From Struthio camelus (lineage: Eukaryota > Chordata > Aves > Struthioniformes > Struthionidae), in assembly GCF_040807025.1 (NCBI RefSeq), contig NC_090944.1:123433738-123497737 (forward strand): a stretch of 64,000 nucleotides of DNA. The letters are read 5' to 3'. Within the stretch, counting starts at the first letter, position 1. Every line of letters starts with the position of its first letter. The notes beneath the pieces are model-generated. The model searched no databases, was not told the origin of the DNA, and saw only the letters and a program-made list of their open reading frames with translations. This document shows, one piece after another, positions 34,514 through 64,000 of the stretch. Both the position numbers and the translations under genes were made by a program.

Positions 34514-37500
34514 CTTTACCCTTTTTTTTTCCTGATAACGTCTGTGCTCCCTTACCCCTCACAATCTATCAAGCTGGAGCTCTGCTACAGAGACCACTGT
34601 CGTAATGACAACAGCAACTCTTGGTGTTTGTGTAATGTTCTTCACCCCAGGATCTCTGAGAGCTTTGCAAAGCTTCCAAGTATCACTTTTACTTTTCAGC
34701 TGGTGAACCTGACCTATAAAACAAACAAACCTGAAGTTGACTTATTCAAAGTCTGTGGCCTGCAGAGGTCGTGTTTAGATGCTCCTATCGTTTTTCTGGC
34801 CTGAAGATTTATGGTTCTCTGAGGGCCAGGCGGTGAATCAGCAGCTGAGCTAGCGTTGCTTCTGCTGACTTCCCCTTTCTGTGCCCTTCTTCCGTTTTGT
34901 TCGCTTTCAGGCGCTGGAAGCAAGGGCGGTGGGAATACGTGGTGTTTTCTGTCAGGCCAGTGACAGAAACCATTGCTCTTTCACCCCCCTCACTGTGAGC
35001 CGTGCAGTTTGTGGCAAAGGTGGCCCGTTACTCTTTCACCACTCCGGGGACCCCAGCTCACTGCAGGGAGAGGCTGCTAGCTGGGAGGTGCTGGAGAAGG
35101 GACGTTTATCCAGTGTGCATGAAGGTCCTGGGTTGGGTCCTCCAGGTGCTCCGGCGCTGGCCCCGGTCGGCTGCAGGGCAGCATCCGTGCCAAGCAGGCG
35201 CCAGCCTCTGGGAAGCTGGGCACCCTGCGGTGTTAGGCAATAGCTGGATGGAGGCTAGGAAAAAAATTTCAGTGATGCTTGCACGGCGGACGTAAACCCT
35301 GAGCGAGACAGAGAGGTGCTTAAATACTTTAAGGACCAGGAAATCTGAACAGTGGGAAATGTATTTCAAGGATCACGCTGCACTAAGAACAGTACCAGGA
35401 CTCAGCAGAATAGATATAAGAGTAATAAAATGGACAATTAAACCGGTCTCATTAGAGGATACGCTCCTGCTTTTGCATGTCAGCCCTGCACTTGGTGCTC
35501 CCTGTGCTTGTTGCTCAAAATGACAAATTTCAATACAGAGCTCGGCTCCCACGTTGCAGCTGCATGAAGTTGCTTCAGATCGTTGACAATTTCCCTGCCT
35601 GGTTATTACGCAGGAACAGGACAGAGCCCTCGGGAAGCTCAGCTGGAGGCCTCTTGGATTTATGCAGCTATCTGTGAAGCCCTGCTACTGTCGGAGCGCT
35701 CGGAGCTTGTCCGTGCCTCTGGGAAAGGTGCGTGGACCAGTACGCGGGGCTCCGCCGGGAGCCAACTACCAGCCCGTGAACGTGTTTTATTCATGCTGGA
35801 GGGTAGTCTCCCATAGGAGCATGAGGAAAGAGACCTCTCTCCTCGAGACAACTTGAGGAAGGTAAGGCACTGAGGGGGACGAGTCAAATCTTTCTAGGGA
35901 GAAGTTGTCATGAGAAGCCATGCGATACTCGCAGGGAGCACGGGAGCAGATGAACAGCTGGCCTGACAGTCTGAGACGGGGGACACTGGTTCGAGCATAC
36001 GTTAGTTCAAGGTGCTGACTGACTTCTCCACTCCGAGCCTTGGCTGTCCGGCATCTAGAGCCTGTTCCTGACTCCTTTATGGCAAAAGTCCTGTGTGTCC
36101 CGTCAAGACCCCATTCTCTCTTAGGGAAGCAGCTGCTGATTGTTTTTTCCAGTGCTATCCACCACGGCCTTGCTGCTGTTAGCTGTTTATACAGCATTAA
36201 CACCCCAAGGCCCCTCACGGGACAAAGGACTCGCGGTTTAAGGGCTTTCTTCAAAGCACCTCCATGACAAGGGGAAACTGGCTAATGCTTTTGGTAGAGG
36301 CTGGGTCACACTCTAGGCAAACGTGCTTCAGCCTTCCTGGCTCCTCGTGGTCCCGTTGTGTCCTGCAGCCACCGGAGCCTGTGGGGCAATCCATCACCCC
36401 TGCCTTTGGCAAGCGACGGCGCTCGGCTGCAGCTCCAGTGGAGACCGTCACGGCGCTCAGTGGGAGCACGCTTGTATGCAGTACGCAAATAACCGTGGTG
36501 TCCAGCGCAACGCCTCATTAGCGCTGGAATGAGCAATTGTTCGAGTGCTTTTTGGTTACCACTGAAGGAGCTAATGAGGTTTGGCATTTGGAGCAGCTTA
36601 TTTTGAACTGTTGGTGTGCTGCCCTGGGCAAGCCGCTGTTTGCGGTAACTCTTGTTTCATGGCTGAGCACCCCTGCTCTGCTGAAAAGCAGCCATTGCAG
36701 GAGCTTTTGGTGGGCATATTGAACTTTTTAAGATCTTCCAAATGAGAGATGTACCTTCCTTGCCCAGGTAAGGGCAGAACTTTTTAAAAGAGCCCATATA
36801 GGTGGCATTTGGAATTTTTAATGATATTTCGTTTGCCTGTGCTTCCTTACCGTGTGCAATCAGTATTTGAGGAAACAAGTTTGCTAGTCCAGAAATTCTT
36901 CAAAACAGCGAGTCCAGTGTTAAAAGAAAATGAATTTTGCATGTGTAACCTCAAGTGTGCACCCCTGGATCATCATGCCAAAAGAGATGGGAGCACTTCA
37001 TGTGAGCTGAGCATCTCCCCTGGAAGCAGCTTAGATACTGAAAACTTACCAAAGCGGCATGACTGGCAGCTGGAAACCGTTCTGCACACTGACTTGAAGG
37101 ATGAGTGACTTTGAGAAAACCGCATGTGCCTCATGGATCGCTGCCCAGTGCTCCCAATGGAAAAGAAGATGCAACTAGTAACACGGATCTGCCCTGTCAT
37201 TCTCTCGCAGGCTTTGGGCGATTTAAGTTTTACTTTATGCTACAGCTGCATTATGGCCCTGCAAAGCTGCAATCTACTGGCAAAAGTTCTCGTGTCATCA
37301 CTGCCGTTTCATTGCACCTTCAAGATCAGCCTCTGGCTGTTGAGACGGTGGGTTCATCCACGCACGGTGCCAACCTGAACGGCCTCTGTAGGATTGCAGG
37401 AGTCGGCAAGTCTAACACAGTGATACTGTGTGTTTGTAGCCCTGGGAAGCCACCAGAGAAATAGCTTGTTAGTTGAGAAGGAAAGTAACAATGGTATTAA

Positions 37501-38086
37501 ATAATCTTTATTTTCATTTACTGGGTACTAATGATCCAAAGAAGGTGAAAATCCCTGAGGATGCATTTCCTTCTGATTCACCCAGCAGAAAAATGGAAAG
37601 GAGCACAGTTATTGTCTACTGAAATATTACCAGGGCTTGGAGCTGTTCAAACGCAACTCTATTCCATTTTTTCCCTCCTCTTTGGAAAACCATTTTTCTA
37701 ACAGTTTTTCTCACACAGTGATGAACCAATGCCATTGTTATTCTCAGGTACAGAGAATGGCACCAACTTATTTTCTGCAGTAGTGGCAGGAGAAGAATCC
37801 CGCACACCCAGCGCTTCCTTCAGGCTGCAGAGAAGTTGCTTGCTCTGTGATTACCATTGTGGTTACAGCGGTTTCTGTGCAATCTTCTGCCCCTTTTTTC
37901 CAAAGAGAAAGGGTTGGTCCTGAATAGCTGTACATCTGGGGTTATCCATATCACGTAAAACTGGCCTGAATTAGGAATTATGCTCTGAATTTAGGCATTT
38001 AAGCCTTCAGGGGCTATGGAAATGCTTTAAGTAATGCCCTTCCTAATTACGTTTTGTAGCATGCTAGTGTTTGTTAGAATAACCTT

Positions 38087-38155
38087 GCAGATAAATGAAA
38101 CTAAGGCGTGGAGAGACTGGCCTTGTATTATAGAGTAAGTCAATAGCAGAGGTAG
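38087..38155 (+). repeat. Old MIR-like (CORE-SINE) fragment
   Basis: Order GCAGATAAATGAAACTAAGG, GTGGAGAGACTGGCC, AAGTCAATAGCAGAGG follows the MIR core (GATGAGGAAACTGAGGC... AGTAAGTGGCAGAG). Divergent, so an ancient amniote insertion. Match is by eye and tentative. Confidence 0.45.
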
Positions 38156-39973
38156 CCTTCTGTCCTAACTACAAGAGAACAGTCATTTCAGGCACTCAGT
38201 GATTTGTCTCAGGCACTTTTAATACCTAAAGCAATGGGGCGCGCTCAGCCTCGTTTAGCAGATGAAATTATCCGGCCAAAATTGCCATGGCGTGTACCTT
38301 GGTTATTTATCCTGTGCGATGAAACCAAAGAAAATGTACCATAATGCCATCTTTATGCTCTTTCAGTGATACGTCGTCTTCCTTGTTTTTGATGTATGCA
38401 GTGCCAGATAGACCTAACCTCGTATTTTTAAAGCTGGCAGGTGCCCATCTTTCATTGAAAGCAGTGAGATTTAGGCTCTAAAAACTCCTAATAAGCATCT
38501 AGCCCTTCATTCCTTGACCTTATAAGCTGTCTCTTTGAGTGTATCTCGACTGGTTAAAGCCAGAAGTGAGTTAACTAACTGTCTCCAGGCTATCTGAAAT
38601 CACTTGCTTTTTTTTTTCTAGATAAACCCTTTGAAAGCTGTTGAGAAGAGTGAAATGTCTTGGGCAGGGGGTGGAGCTGTGGTGTAATACGAACGTTTTC
38701 TATTGTAATGTGCTTGAGGGTACCATTTTCTCTGGCTGTAAGTTTGATTGATTGGTAGTAGGGTACTCACAGTTCTTGGAGAGGCGTTCTTTGTTGTGTG
38801 TGTTAGGCGGAAAGAACGCACGGCTACGCACCTGCTTTTGCCGCTTCCACCAAGCGCAGGGGCGCGTGTCCTTCTGCGGCAGTTTAACTCATCTATCCGT
38901 GATCGAGCCTATAGGCTGCGCTTAGAAGTGATAGACGCTCTCATCACAGAGCTTTATAGGTATCTGTGAGCGGGGTTTTTGGAAGTGGTTCACACTGGCG
39001 TATCTGTGTTCCCGCTGATGTTCGTAGGAATTTTACTGCTGATGTGTGTTAGGATAAAAGGTCGGTGTGGTATGTGCTGGAAAGTCTCCTTTTACCTCTC
39101 CGATTAGATCAGAAGCAATGGACTAAAATGTGTAAGGAAGCCAAAGCTTTGAGTGGCACCTGAAGTCCCTATCAGAGGGTGAAAGAGGTTTTGGAGTGAA
39201 AGCAGCCGTGTCAGTAAGGAAACGGGCTGCAGGGACCTGAAGCTGACAAAGAGAAGGTTGTGCTATAGCGCTTAACCTAAGCGTGAGCTTCCTTTACCTT
39301 GGTAAACCCTGCACGCTATAACATGGCATGCAAGTCCACCAGTCCTTGGGAAGCGCGGTTGCATGTGTGAGCGTGGCATATAGCTTTCGCATAGCTGGGA
39401 TCCTTAACTATAGGTGGGTTGCAGCCTCAGGCTTTCTGAGGTGCTGTAACTGGTACCGATACCTCCGCAATGCTATAAACGCAGGCGATGCAGCTACAAC
39501 AGCAGTTGTTTCAAGTGCTTTTTTCCTTTCCTTTCTAATGGGCAATAGATTCGCCTCTCTGCTATCAAGTCTGAGAGCTCGGCTTCGGCTGCGGCGGGAG
39601 CGGCGAGTTGGGTGGGAGCGGGTCCGGCGTGTGGCGGCGCAGCCGAGTGCCGCGAGGAGCCCTGCCACTGCAGCAGTCGTGCTCTCCCCCCCCCCTTCGC
39701 TGATGACGCTCTCCCAGCAGCGTTCGGGCTTCCTGCCAGCATGTGGGAAAATATATATTTTCTGAACGTATTTTGATGCTATTGCCTTTAAACAGCCCCT
39801 GACTTCAGCGATTTTGTCCCACAGGTGGGGAGATGCCAGGAAGCCGTAGCCGTCTTGTTTTCCACGCAGGCGTCCGATGTGGCAGAGGATCCCACCGGCA
39901 GCCGCATCCGGGCTGGTGAGCGGCACCGCGTCGGGTAGTCTCCCGGCTGGAAAGGGCTCGTCCGTCCCTGCGC

Positions 39974-64000
<24,027 letters not shown>

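Larger units (their letters stand above)
29561..39550. other. Intergenic stretch upstream of TOGARAM2
   Basis: No supported gene. Longest open frames (for example on the - strand at 32881-33474) show no family resemblance. Contents noted: a perfect hairpin at 30141-30168, a CTCTCG-type simple repeat at 34477-34513, an old MIR-like SINE scrap at 38087-38155 and homopolymer runs near 30250, 32046 and 33545. Confidence 0.6.

Noticed and set aside
35985..36000. GGTTCGAGC resembling a tRNA B box
   Set aside because: No A box, acceptor stem or cloverleaf around it.
38748..38969. Frame ending RDRAYRLRLEVIDALITELY with a protein-like feel
   Set aside because: Single short frame, no good acceptor in the right place and no recognised family; treated as chance.

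Overview
The window reads as avian nuclear DNA. Introns are compact, the one clear interspersed repeat is a CR1 LINE 3' end closing on the octamer GATTCTGT repeat, and there are a few very old MIR-like SINE scraps. Both recognisable protein genes lie on the + strand and are split into many exons with canonical GT/AG junctions. They are WDR43 (UTP5 homologue of the small-subunit processome) and TOGARAM2 (FAM179A, a TOG-array microtubule regulator of the crescerin family). As I remember it, these two genes are also neighbours on human 2p23. Gene identities come from recognising protein sequence; nothing could be searched.

Region 1-12.9 kb holds the 3' thirteen exons of WDR43: the end of the WD40 region, the Utp12 helical domain and an acidic tail ending in EESEEE-like residues. 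Its first exons lie upstream of the window. Two introns carry C/D-box snoRNAs of the SNORD53/SNORD92 family, and the first 12 bases of the window may be the tail of a third. A ribosome-assembly gene therefore hosts guides for rRNA 2'-O-methylation.

Region 13-39.5 kb is a long gap with no convincing protein gene. It holds a perfect X-box (RFX motif) at 17.5 kb, a CA/TG microsatellite, an orphan CpG island at 28.7-29.5 kb with five E-box/CLEAR-like sites in a partly tandem array, and a perfect 10-bp hairpin at 30.1 kb.

Region 39.5-64 kb holds TOGARAM2. A second CpG island (39.56-40.27 kb) contains a short first coding exon, and 17 exons can be chained to 62,919 with every splice phase matching, about 873 codons. 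The N-terminal part and basic/coiled-coil linker precede two TOG domains. The C-terminal end of the gene lies beyond the window.

No CRISPR, operon, prophage or intact transposon is present. The items most worth a second look are the two snoRNAs with guides shifted by two bases on the same 28S rRNA site, the orphan CpG island with its repeated GTCACGYG array, and the isolated X-box between the two genes.
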